Positions 18,328-25,996 of a DNA stretch of 64,000 bases are shown in pieces; position 1 is the first letter of the stretch, and each line of letters opens with the position of its first letter. The notes beneath the pieces are model-generated. The model was not told where the DNA came from. It did no database searches and worked only from the letters and a program-made list of their open reading frames with translations. The translations under genes were made by a program, and so were the position numbers. The DNA comes from an uncultured Lachnospiraceae bacterium (GTDB taxonomy: Bacteria > Bacillota > Clostridia > Lachnospirales > Lachnospiraceae), in the NCBI GenBank assembly GCA_910578475.1, contig CAJTRK010000016.1:8109-72108 (forward strand). Direction: 5' to 3'.

Positions 18328-18921
18328 ATGAGCGAAGCGGTAAAACAGTTTACAGAGGAAACAAAAAAGAGCAGGGGAGACAGGAACGCGAAGATTACGA
18401 CAAAGGAAGTTATCAGCGCAGGCATGTTTGCGGCTGTGCTTGCGGTTCTCTCGCAGATTTCCATTCCGATGCCCACCGGCGTCCCGGTTACGCTGCAGAC
18501 GTTTGCGGTAGCTCTGACCGGTGTTGTACTGGCATGGAAACTGGGAACGGCAAGCGTGGTTATCTATGTTCTGCTCGGTGCGGTGGGCGTTCCGGTTTTT
18601 GCGGGATTCAGCGGCGGCGCACAGGTGCTTGTCAATTACACGGGCGGTTTTATATGGGGATTTATCGTGATGACGCTGCTTTGCGGCATCGGTGTGCAAA
18701 TGAAGCGTAAGGCAGTCGGGATTGTGCTCGGTCTGGCGGGACTGGCAGTCTGCCATCTTTTCGGCACGGTACAATTCATGTTTGTCATGAAAATGGGTTT
18801 CGTGGAATCATTTTTGCTTGTGTCCGCCCCATATCTGATAAAGGATGTTATTTCCGTGGCGCTCGGTTTTGTAATCGGCGGTCAGCTTCGGACGCGGCTC
18901 CTGAAAGCGGGGCTGTTATGA
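18328..18921 (+). CDS. bioY: Biotin ECF transporter substrate-binding subunit BioY
   Basis: 197 residues with five to six membrane segments after a ~25-residue charged start. Typical BioY features: ISIPMPTGVPVTLQTFAVALTG and LLGAVGVPVFAGFSGG in the first half and GGFIWGF after it. BioY binds biotin with high affinity and imports it, alone or with EcfT/EcfA. A biotin-repressor box and promoter lie upstream, confirming the call. It overlaps the next gene by 4 bases. Confidence 0.93.
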   Translation: MSEAVKQFTEETKKSRGDRNAKITTKEVISAGMFAAVLAVLSQISIPMPTGVPVTLQTFAVALTGVVLAWKLGTASVVIYVLLGAVGVPVFAGFSGGAQVLVNYTGGFIWGFIVMTLLCGIGVQMKRKAVGIVLGLAGLAVCHLFGTVQFMFVMKMGFVESFLLVSAPYLIKDVISVALGFVIGGQLRTRLLKAGLL

Positions 18922-19346
18922 TGCGGCTGCGCGTACATCACCTTCTATGCAGCGCTTTATACGCAGGGAAGGGTTACAGCGAAGAATTTTGTGAAAATAT
19001 GCAGAAAGTGGTGCGACGGCTGTGGGGAGAACCCGGGCGGAAAGGCATTGAAGAAGAACTGAAACTGATCGCAGAACCGGATGAGATTTGTACCGCATGT
19101 CCGAATCTTTCGGACAATGGCTGCGAATTGGATGATAACCGCGTCGTTTCAAAGGATGAAGCGTTGGCGCGGGCATTGGGACTGGAAACGGAACGCATTT
19201 ATTCTGCGGCGGAGCTTTTAAGAACCGTGGAGAAGAACCTGACGGCGGAAATTTTCGAGGACTCCTGTCATAACTGTGAATGGTATGCGCAAGGGCTGTG
19301 CCATTACGAAAATCTTATGGAAAAATATCGAAACCGGCGGATATGA
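18918..19346 (+). CDS. DUF1284 domain protein
   Basis: 142 residues. MRLRVHHLLCSALYAGKGYSEEF and the Cys motif CTACPNLSDNGC match DUF1284, thought to be an iron-sulfur protein because of its conserved cysteines (Cys56, 59, 67 and Cys-xx-Cys near the end, CHNCEW). Function unknown. Starts inside the bioY stop (ATGATG overlap), so translation is coupled and expression follows biotin need. Confidence 0.82.
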   Translation: MMRLRVHHLLCSALYAGKGYSEEFCENMQKVVRRLWGEPGRKGIEEELKLIAEPDEICTACPNLSDNGCELDDNRVVSKDEALARALGLETERIYSAAELLRTVEKNLTAEIFEDSCHNCEWYAQGLCHYENLMEKYRNRRI

Positions 19347-19375
19347 GGCGGCATTCTGCGCCCGGCGTTTTAGGC

Positions 19376-19403
19376 TTGACTTTTGGACAGAAAATGTTAT
19401 GTT
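19376..19403 (+). promoter_or_regulatory. Probable promoter before the acyltransferase gene
   Basis: TTGACT (19376-19381), 16 bases, TATGTT (19398-19403). Moderately good boxes in the 185-base gap before the acyltransferase. Confidence 0.4.
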
Positions 19404-19531
19404 AGATATAGGTAAATTTAGAAAGCTTTTGGGAATTTCCTGGGAGCTTTTCTTTCTGTTTCTGCAGGAAAAGCCCATACTGCGGGAGGTCATAAAATTG
19501 TGCCGTTTATGCGGCGGAAATGAGAGGACAC

Positions 19532-20677
19532 ATGGCAAAGGATTATTATTTTGTGTTTTACAGCGCGCTGGCGGTTGTTCTGCTGCTTGGTGCGCAGATG
19601 AAAGGAAAGGTATTCTGGCAGGAAGACGCGCTGTCTCTTTCGGTGTCGAAGGGACTTCTCGGATTTTGTGCCATTGGCATTATGCTGCATCATATGTCGC
19701 AGACAATTTATTTTGCGGGAGAAGATGCGGGAATCCTGATGTTCATGGTGGACGTCGGCGTCTGTTTTGTCGGTGTGTTTTTCTTTTTCTCAGGATATGG
19801 ACTTTACACCAGTCTGCGGGACAAGCCGGATTATCTGAACGGCTTTCTGAAAAAGAGACTGCCGGTTATCCTGATTCCTTTTTACATGTGCAATTTTGTT
19901 TATATAGCGGGAGCGGCTCTTTGCGGGTATTCCTTTCAAAAAGGGGAATTGCTGCCTTATCTGACGGGTTATACGCTGATGAATACGCAGATGTGGTATA
20001 TCGTGGAAATCTTTTTTCTTTACCTGTCTTTTTATCTGGTCTTCAAACTGATAAAAAAGCAGGGCGCGGCGTGTTTTGTCTATGGCGTTATGCTGTGCAT
20101 GATGACGGCGGGAAGCCTTCTGCTCGGACATGACAATACGACGGTTTCGGGCGGCGCCTGGTTTCACGGAGAATGGTGGTATAACGCGACAATGCTGTTA
20201 TGGTTCGGCATGTTGTTTGCACGCTATGAAAAGCCGATACTTTCTTTTTGCAGAAAATATTATTGGGCCGTATTGACAATCGATGTATTGCTGACATGCT
20301 TTTTCTATGAAAAGACATTAACGGCGCTGCAGACGAAGGGCTACTGGCACGAATGGGACGGTTATCCGGGATATGCGGAGAAATTTCAGACACTGGCGGT
20401 TCAGCTGCCGTTTATCTTCTTTTTCGTGCTGTTCCTGATTCTGCTGACGCAGAAAATACAGTTCAAAAACAGAGCGCTTTCTTTTTTGGGAGAAATTTCG
20501 CTGGAGCTGTATCTGGTACATAATGTGTTTATTATGTATCTGCCGGTAAAGAACAGGTTTTGGTTCATTACGGCGGTGTATGCGGCGGGAATCGCGACGG
20601 CGGCTCTGCTGCATGCGGTTGATAAGAGGCTGATTGAAATTTTGAAAAAGATAACAGGGAAAAGGAGCTGTGAATAA
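19532..20677 (+). CDS. Membrane acyltransferase, acyltransferase-3 family
   Basis: About 381 residues and around ten membrane segments. LLGFCAIGIMLHHMSQ carries the HH-type catalytic region of the acyltransferase-3 (OafA/WecH-type) family, and FFFFSGYGLYTSL is the conserved second block. It would transfer an acetyl or similar group to a surface sugar. It is related in style to the acyltransferase at 52613, but has no G-tract. Start 19532 has GAGAGGACAC before ATG. It stands outside the glycan locus. Confidence 0.85.
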   Translation: MAKDYYFVFYSALAVVLLLGAQMKGKVFWQEDALSLSVSKGLLGFCAIGIMLHHMSQTIYFAGEDAGILMFMVDVGVCFVGVFFFFSGYGLYTSLRDKPDYLNGFLKKRLPVILIPFYMCNFVYIAGAALCGYSFQKGELLPYLTGYTLMNTQMWYIVEIFFLYLSFYLVFKLIKKQGAACFVYGVMLCMMTAGSLLLGHDNTTVSGGAWFHGEWWYNATMLLWFGMLFARYEKPILSFCRKYYWAVLTIDVLLTCFFYEKTLTALQTKGYWHEWDGYPGYAEKFQTLAVQLPFIFFFVLFLILLTQKIQFKNRALSFLGEISLELYLVHNVFIMYLPVKNRFWFITAVYAAGIATAALLHAVDKRLIEILKKITGKRSCE

Positions 20678-20679
20678 AA

Positions 20680-21636
20680 ATGGAAGACAGGAAGATGGAC
20701 AATCGGAAGATGGGAAACAACAGAATCGACAACAGTCAGTTGGAAGCGTTGATTGAGACATTTGCGAAAGACAGGACGAATGAGAATTTCGTAAAAGTCA
20801 TGGAACAGCTCGAACGGTCGGTACTTTATGTGCCTGCAATGATGCCTCAGAATCTGGACAAAGAAGCGATGGAAAACATGCGGGAAGGGAAAGGCATGAA
20901 ACTGCCGAAGGACGCGAAGGTCCTGCCTTTTCTTCTGAAAAAGGAAAGCGGAGAGCAGGCGCTTCCTGTTTTTTCTTCCCTGAAACAGGTTCCGAAGGAT
21001 AAAAAGAGTCCGGCGATTCTGGCATTGCCTTTCTTTAACTGTGTAGCGATGGCGATGGCCAATCAGGAAAAGGTGCAGATGGTCGTTCTGAATCCTTACA
21101 CGCATAATATCATTCTTCCGCCCAGGCTTCTGGAAGTTGCACAGAAGAGGAGCAAACAGGCGCAGCCCCAGAAGGTGAAGCTGACGGAAAAACAGTTTCA
21201 TCAGGTGGCAAACGGCTTTGTCGCTTACTCTGTGCTTCCTTCTTTTCTGTTTGATAAAAAGAAAGAAGGACTGGAACAGCTGCAAAGGGAAGAAGGAACG
21301 TTTCTTCTGTCCCGGTATGCGTCGGTTTACCCGAAGGAAATCCGGATGCCTTATCAGGAAGAGGACTTCTCTCTGATGACGCTGAATGTGACGGAAGATA
21401 TGCAGATTACGAGAATCGATATGCCGGAAACGAACCTGAACAAAGGGATGTGCTGCCGTATTTATATTGTCTGGAAGCGGGAGGCGGAGGAACTCCTGTA
21501 TTTTACGATTGAGCAGGCGGAAAACGGCAATGTGATTGGGCGCGTCGGGGCGGATAAAAAGCATGATTCGATTGAACCAGCGCCGGATAACGGGGCCGAA
21601 ATCGAAACCATTATGAAACTGGCGGAGGAAATGTAG
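20680..21636 (+). CDS. SseB-like N-terminal domain protein
   Basis: 318 residues, cytoplasmic. Residues ~38-160 (NFVKVMEQLERSVLYVPA and LPVFSSLKQVPKDKKSP, then VVLNPYTHNIILPPRLLE) match the SseB N-terminal domain, named from E. coli 'enhanced serine sensitivity'. Biochemical role unknown. It follows the acyltransferase by 2 bases. Confidence 0.8.
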   Translation: MEDRKMDNRKMGNNRIDNSQLEALIETFAKDRTNENFVKVMEQLERSVLYVPAMMPQNLDKEAMENMREGKGMKLPKDAKVLPFLLKKESGEQALPVFSSLKQVPKDKKSPAILALPFFNCVAMAMANQEKVQMVVLNPYTHNIILPPRLLEVAQKRSKQAQPQKVKLTEKQFHQVANGFVAYSVLPSFLFDKKKEGLEQLQREEGTFLLSRYASVYPKEIRMPYQEEDFSLMTLNVTEDMQITRIDMPETNLNKGMCCRIYIVWKREAEELLYFTIEQAENGNVIGRVGADKKHDSIEPAPDNGAEIETIMKLAEEM

Positions 21637-21676
21637 TTTTAACGGGCATGCAAAAATACAGTCTGAGAAGAGAGGT

Positions 21677-22357
21677 ATGGTTATCAATATGATTACAACA
21701 ATTGTGTTTGATTTGGATGGTACGCTGTTGGATACGCTGGAAGACTTAACGGACAGCGTCAATTATGCGATTGGAAAGTTCGGTTTTCCGAAAAGAACCC
21801 TCGATGAAATTCGGAGTTTTGTCGGGAACGGAATTGCGAAGCTGATTGAGCGCGTTATTCCGGAAGGCACGGAGAATCCCCATTATGAGGAGATTTTAAA
21901 GACTTTTCGGGAATACTATGCGCTGCATTGCAAAGATAAGACGAAACCCTATGACGGAATTATCGAAATGCTCGATACGCTGGACAAAGAAGGCTATCGG
22001 ATGGCGGTCGTTTCCAATAAATTCGATGCGGCCGTAAAAGAACTTTGCGGTCTTTATTTTGGAAAAAGAATCAGGACGGCTGTGGGTGAGAGCGGAAAAG
22101 TCAGAAAAAAACCAGCGCCCGATGCGGTATATCAGGTGCTGGAAGATTTGTCTGTTTCGGCAGCGGATGCCGTTTATGTCGGAGATTCCGACGTGGATAT
22201 TGCCACGGCGGGAAATGTGCCGATGACCTGCATCAGCGTAACATGGGGATTTCGCAGCCGCGGACAGCTGCTTGCCGCCGGGGCTGACGAGAAACACATG
22301 ATTACTGAGCCGATGCAGCTTCCGGCGCTTCTTCGTGAGCTTCCTCGGGAAGCGTAA
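21677..22357 (+). CDS. gph: HAD hydrolase, phosphoglycolate phosphatase-like
   Basis: About 226 residues. Catalytic Asp pair in VFDLDGTLLDTLEDL, motif II VVSNKFDA, Lys in KKPAPDAVY, and motif IV YVGDSDVDIATAGN. A four-helix cap lies between, as in Gph/PgmB-type HADs. It hydrolyses a small phosphomonoester such as 2-phosphoglycolate. It runs into the convergent CorC gene with a 56-base overlap of the coding ends. Confidence 0.88.
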   Translation: MVINMITTIVFDLDGTLLDTLEDLTDSVNYAIGKFGFPKRTLDEIRSFVGNGIAKLIERVIPEGTENPHYEEILKTFREYYALHCKDKTKPYDGIIEMLDTLDKEGYRMAVVSNKFDAAVKELCGLYFGKRIRTAVGESGKVRKKPAPDAVYQVLEDLSVSAADAVYVGDSDVDIATAGNVPMTCISVTWGFRSRGQLLAAGADEKHMITEPMQLPALLRELPREA

Positions 22358-23594
22358 TCAGTACTTTCAGAATACGGTTTTTGGCGATGCCCTGTGCCTG
22401 GAGCAGGATGCCGTTTTCGAGCTGAATGGATTCCTTATCATCCGGAATCCGTTCCAGCTGCTCAATCATCAGGCCGCCGATGGAATCGAAGTCTTCCGAG
22501 TTCAGTTCCGTTTCCAGCGCGTCATTGATATCGTCGAGCTTCATGCCGGCCTCTACAAGATATTGGCCGGGCTGTATTTCTTTGATGAGTTCTTCTTCGT
22601 CTTCATCGTATTCATCGCGAATCTCACCGACGATTTCTTCAATCAGGTCTTCCATCGTAATCAGGCCGACAGTCGTGCCGTATTCGCTGAGCACGAAGGT
22701 AATGTTAAAAGATTTTTCCCGCATTTCCATCATCAGGTCTGCGATTTTCTTATATTCATATGTATAATAAGCGCTTCGCAGTATTTTCTTAATCTGGAAC
22801 TTTTCCTTATCTTTTACAAGAATAAAATCCTTAATATTGACGATGCCGATGATATTGTCCGGGTCGTCTTCATAGACCGGCAGACGCGTGAACATGGACG
22901 CCTTGAAAGTCGATAATACCTGGTCGTAAGTGGAGGCAATGGAGATGCTCGTCATATGGATGCGGGGTACCATGATATCTTTGGCAACCGCGTCGCCGAA
23001 ATCGAATACATTATAAATCATTTCCCGTTCTTCGGATTCAATGGCGCCGCCCTCGTGGCTCACGTCCACATAAGTCTTTAATTCATTTTCGGAAATGCTC
23101 ATATTGCGGCCATTGTCGTCGATATGAAGCAGGCGGAGAATGCCGGCCGACAGTTTATCGACGAGGAAAATGACCGGGGTGAGCATTTTCATCAAAAGAT
23201 GAATGATGCCGCTGTAAAGCAGGGAAATTTTCTCCGAGCTGTTCATCGCCCAGGTTTTCGGAATGATTTCACCGAACAGCAGAATAACCAGCGTTAACGC
23301 GCCTGTTACAAAACCGACCATATAGCTTCCCCATGTCCGGATGGCAAAAGTCGTCGCAACGGAAGACGCGCTGATATTGACGATGTTATTGCCAATCAGA
23401 ATCGTGCTGAGCATTTTGCTGTATTGTTCGAGGATGGAAAGTACCCGGATTGCACGTTTGGAATTTTCCTGTGCCAGTGTACGGAGCCGCACCTGATTTA
23501 CTGTTGTAAAAGCAGTCTCGGCCGAAGAAAAGAAAGCTGATAACAGAACAAGAACTAACAATGAAATAAGTTGTATGACACCTGTGGTATCCAA
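22302..23594 (-). CDS. CNNM/CorC (HlyC) family transporter with CBS pair
   Basis: About 430 residues. DUF21 transmembrane domain of four segments (FFSSAETAFTTVNQVRL, LIGNNIVNISASSVAT, GEIIPKTWA), then paired CBS domains (MVPRIHMTSI to EEYG-TTVGLITMEDLIEEIVGEI) and a C-terminal CorC_HlyC domain. The family exports Mg2+ or affects divalent-metal efflux. I favour a TTG start at 23594 (protein starting LDTTGVIQ), since AAAGGAG lies before it; an ATG at 23630 has no ribosome site. Tail-to-tail overlap with gph. Confidence 0.88.
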   Translation of the reverse strand: MDTTGVIQLISLLVLVLLSAFFSSAETAFTTVNQVRLRTLAQENSKRAIRVLSILEQYSKMLSTILIGNNIVNISASSVATTFAIRTWGSYMVGFVTGALTLVILLFGEIIPKTWAMNSSEKISLLYSGIIHLLMKMLTPVIFLVDKLSAGILRLLHIDDNGRNMSISENELKTYVDVSHEGGAIESEEREMIYNVFDFGDAVAKDIMVPRIHMTSISIASTYDQVLSTFKASMFTRLPVYEDDPDNIIGIVNIKDFILVKDKEKFQIKKILRSAYYTYEYKKIADLMMEMREKSFNITFVLSEYGTTVGLITMEDLIEEIVGEIRDEYDEDEEELIKEIQPGQYLVEAGMKLDDINDALETELNSEDFDSIGGLMIEQLERIPDDKESIQLENGILLQAQGIAKNRILKVLITLPEEAHEEAPEAASAQ

Positions 23595-23745
23595 TGAAAA
23601 ATTCACACTCCTTTTAATTAATAGAATCATTACGATTTAGATATCTTTAGTAGAAAATAATACATGATTGAGAATATTGTGTCAAGTTTTTCCTGTATTC
23701 TGAATATATATTTAATATCTTTTGGAAGGGGAAGGTGTTTGGTTT

Positions 23746-24120
23746 ATGGAGAGAAAAATGGTTGACAGCGGAAAGCTCGTTTTTGTCATGAAATGTATGC
23801 TTGCCGCCTATATTCTGACCGCAGGACTTTTGCTGCTGCTGGCGCTTATGCTGTATCGGTTCGGCCTGTCGGAAAAGACGGTGTCCATTTGCATCATCGT
23901 TATTTACATTGTCGTAACGTTTCTTGCGGGACTGCTTGCCGGAAAACGGATGGGAGAGAAGAAATTTCTGTGGGGGCTCGCAATGGGCTGTCTGTATTTT
24001 CTGATTTTGACGGCAGTTTCGCTGATTGTAAACAAAGGGATGGAAGACGCGGCGGGAAATCTGGTCACGGTATTCATGCTGTGTGGCGGAAGCGGTATGT
24101 TGGGCGGCATGATAAGTTGA
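23746..24120 (+). CDS. TIGR04086-type membrane protein
   Basis: About 124 residues with four membrane segments (MKCMLAAYILTAGLLLLLAL, CIIVIYIVVTFLAGLLAG, a third at ~75-95, and the Gly-rich end GGSGMLGGMIS). This fits the TIGR04086 family of small clostridial membrane proteins of unknown function. It lies just before the SCIFF genes, a place where such genes are often seen. Start 23746 has GGAAGGTG upstream. Confidence 0.75.
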   Translation: MERKMVDSGKLVFVMKCMLAAYILTAGLLLLLALMLYRFGLSEKTVSICIIVIYIVVTFLAGLLAGKRMGEKKFLWGLAMGCLYFLILTAVSLIVNKGMEDAAGNLVTVFMLCGGSGMLGGMIS

Positions 24121-24148
24121 AAAAAATGCTTTTCATGCCGAATAATAT

Positions 24149-24158
24149 ATGGTATACT
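24149..24158 (+). promoter_or_regulatory. Extended -10 promoter of the SCIFF gene
   Basis: TATGG followed by TATACT (24153-24158), with the TGN extension just before -10; the -35 is weak. It lies 75 bases before scfA and supports independent, probably strong, transcription of the peptide. Confidence 0.6.
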
Positions 24159-24233
24159 ATTTCAAGTTACGAGTTTCGCAACGATTTAAGCTGCGAATTG
24201 GGAATTGAAATTTGAAAGGAGAACAGTATAGAG

Positions 24234-24377
24234 ATGAAACATATTAAGACTCTGAACACAAGAGATTTAAAAGAATCCATGAAAAAAGGCGGCTGCGGCG
24301 AGTGCCAGACATCCTGCCAGTCAGCTTGCAAGACATCCTGCACGGTCGGCAATCAGAGCTGCGAGAATGTTAAATAA
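24234..24377 (+). CDS. scfA: SCIFF ribosomal peptide precursor (six cysteines in forty-five residues)
   Basis: 47 residues, too short for most gene finders. Leader MKHIKTLNTRDLKESMKKG, then a core with six cysteines (Cys21, 24, 28, 32, 36, 43). SCIFF peptides are nearly universal in Clostridia; the partner radical-SAM enzyme makes a thioether link between a Cys and a Thr. GAAAGGAG before the ATG. The final activity of SCIFF is not known. Confidence 0.95.
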   Translation: MKHIKTLNTRDLKESMKKGGCGECQTSCQSACKTSCTVGNQSCENVK

Positions 24378-24444
24378 ATTCAACATTGCAGTAAAATGAG
24401 TTTTGCGGTATCGTTACAACAAGCGAGAATGAAATAATGTTCTG

Positions 24445-24470
24445 TAAGCAGCGATTTGCGTCGCTGCTTA
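24445..24470 (+). terminator. Hairpin between scfA and scfB, attenuator or weak terminator
   Basis: Perfect 10-bp stem TAAGCAGCGA/TCGCTGCTTA with a 6-base loop. The T-run is poor (TTATGCGTTT), so partial readthrough is expected, giving more peptide than enzyme message. Confidence 0.7.
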
Positions 24471-24497
24471 TTATGCGTTTAGAAAGGGAGAACCGTT

Positions 24498-25976
24498 TTG
24501 ATACATCAATACCGAAATAATGGCTACAATATTGTACTGGATGTGAACAGCGGCAGCGTTCATGTGGTGGACGATATTGTTTATGATATTCTGCCCGTCG
24601 TTGAAAAATTTCTGGCGGAAGGCGGGATGAGAAATGAATCCGGGGAAGATAAAGAAAACGGCGCGGAGAAAGAGACTGCGGCGGAAAGGCTTTTAAGGTT
24701 CATGGATGAGAATGCTTCCGTTTTGGGCGAACAGCGGTTTTCAGAGGAATTGCGTTTTACAGAGCGGTATTCCGGGGAACAGCTTCGGGAAGCCGTTGAG
24801 GAAATTCTGGAATTGAAAGAAGCCGGAATGCTTTTTACGGATGATATTTATGAGAAATATATTGCGGATTTCGGGAAGCGGAAGACGGTCGTCAAGGCGC
24901 TTTGTCTGCATATCGCCCACGACTGCAACCTTGCCTGCCGTTACTGTTTTGCCGAAGAAGGAGAATACCACGGAAGACGGGCGCTCATGAGCTTTGAAGT
25001 CGGGAAAAAGGCGTTGGATTTCCTGATTGCAAACTCCGGTAATCGAGTGAATCTGGAAGTGGATTTTTTCGGCGGAGAACCGCTTATGAACTGGGAAGTT
25101 GTAAAACAGCTCGTAGAATATGGAAGAAGCGTCGAAAAGGAACATAATAAACGCTTTCGCTTCACGCTGACGACAAACGGTGTGCTGCTGAATGACGAAA
25201 TCATGGAATTTGTGAATCGTGAGATGGGGAACGTGGTACTCAGCATAGACGGCCGGAAAGATGTAAACGACAGAATGCGGCCGCATCGGGGCGGTCAGGG
25301 AAGCTATGAGGAAATCGTTCCGAAGTTCCGGAAGGCGGCGAAGAGCAGGGAGCAGATGAATTATTATGTGCGCGGAACCTACACCCGAAATAATCTGGAT
25401 TTTGCGGAAGATGTGAAACATCTGGCGGACCTGGGATTTGAGCAGATTTCCGTGGAGCCGGTTGTTGCCGGCCCGGAGGATGATTATGCCCTGCGGGAAG
25501 AAGACATCCCTGCGCTGCTTGCGGAATATGACGGGCTCGCGTTGGAATATTTGAAGAGAAGAAAAGAAGGAAAAGCTTTTAATTTCTTCCATTTTATGAT
25601 AGATTTAGAAGGTGGGCCGTGCGTAGCCAAAAGATTGTCCGGCTGCGGCTCAGGAAATGAATATCTGGCGGTCACGCCCTGGGGCGACTTTTATCCGTGC
25701 CATCAGTTTGTCGGAAACGAAGAATTTCTGATGGGGAATGTGGATGAGGGGATTACCCGTCCGGATATCCGGGATATGTTCAAGAACTGTAACGTCTATA
25801 CGAAGGAAAAATGCAGAGATTGTTTTGCCAAGTTTTATTGCAGCGGCGGTTGTGCCGCCAATTCTTATCAGTTTCATGGCAATATCAATGACGTCTACGA
25901 CCTCGGCTGTCAGTTACAGAGAAAGCGCATCGAATGCGCAATCATGATAAAAGCGGCGTTGGCCGATGGTGTATAA
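24498..25976 (+). CDS. scfB: SCIFF radical-SAM maturase
   Basis: 492 residues. The radical-SAM cluster motif is CNLACRYC (Cys143, 147, 150). The C-terminal SPASM/auxiliary cluster region contains CGSGNEYLAVTPWGDFYPCHQ and CRDCFAKFYCSGGCAANS, then GCQLQRKRIEC. The N-terminal MIHQYRNNGYNIVLDVNSGS is the PqqD-like recognition part that binds the SCIFF leader. TTG start with AAAGGGAG 7 bases before. Reaction: thioether crosslinking of SCIFF at the expense of SAM. Confidence 0.95.
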   Translation: MIHQYRNNGYNIVLDVNSGSVHVVDDIVYDILPVVEKFLAEGGMRNESGEDKENGAEKETAAERLLRFMDENASVLGEQRFSEELRFTERYSGEQLREAVEEILELKEAGMLFTDDIYEKYIADFGKRKTVVKALCLHIAHDCNLACRYCFAEEGEYHGRRALMSFEVGKKALDFLIANSGNRVNLEVDFFGGEPLMNWEVVKQLVEYGRSVEKEHNKRFRFTLTTNGVLLNDEIMEFVNREMGNVVLSIDGRKDVNDRMRPHRGGQGSYEEIVPKFRKAAKSREQMNYYVRGTYTRNNLDFAEDVKHLADLGFEQISVEPVVAGPEDDYALREEDIPALLAEYDGLALEYLKRRKEGKAFNFFHFMIDLEGGPCVAKRLSGCGSGNEYLAVTPWGDFYPCHQFVGNEEFLMGNVDEGITRPDIRDMFKNCNVYTKEKCRDCFAKFYCSGGCAANSYQFHGNINDVYDLGCQLQRKRIECAIMIKAALADGV

Positions 25977-25996
25977 GAAAGGAGTAAACTTATAAA

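Noticed and set aside
19276..20133. Long plus-strand frame of 285 codons overlapping the acyltransferase
   Set aside because: No family features, Cys/Arg/Gly-rich composition typical of a shadow frame; the acyltransferase frame explains the region.
20401..21762. 453-codon minus-strand frame opposite the SseB-like gene
   Set aside because: His/Arg/Phe-rich translation without motifs and opposite a well supported gene.
24445..24470. Riboswitch between scfA and scfB
   Set aside because: Only one simple hairpin is present; no conserved aptamer sequence.
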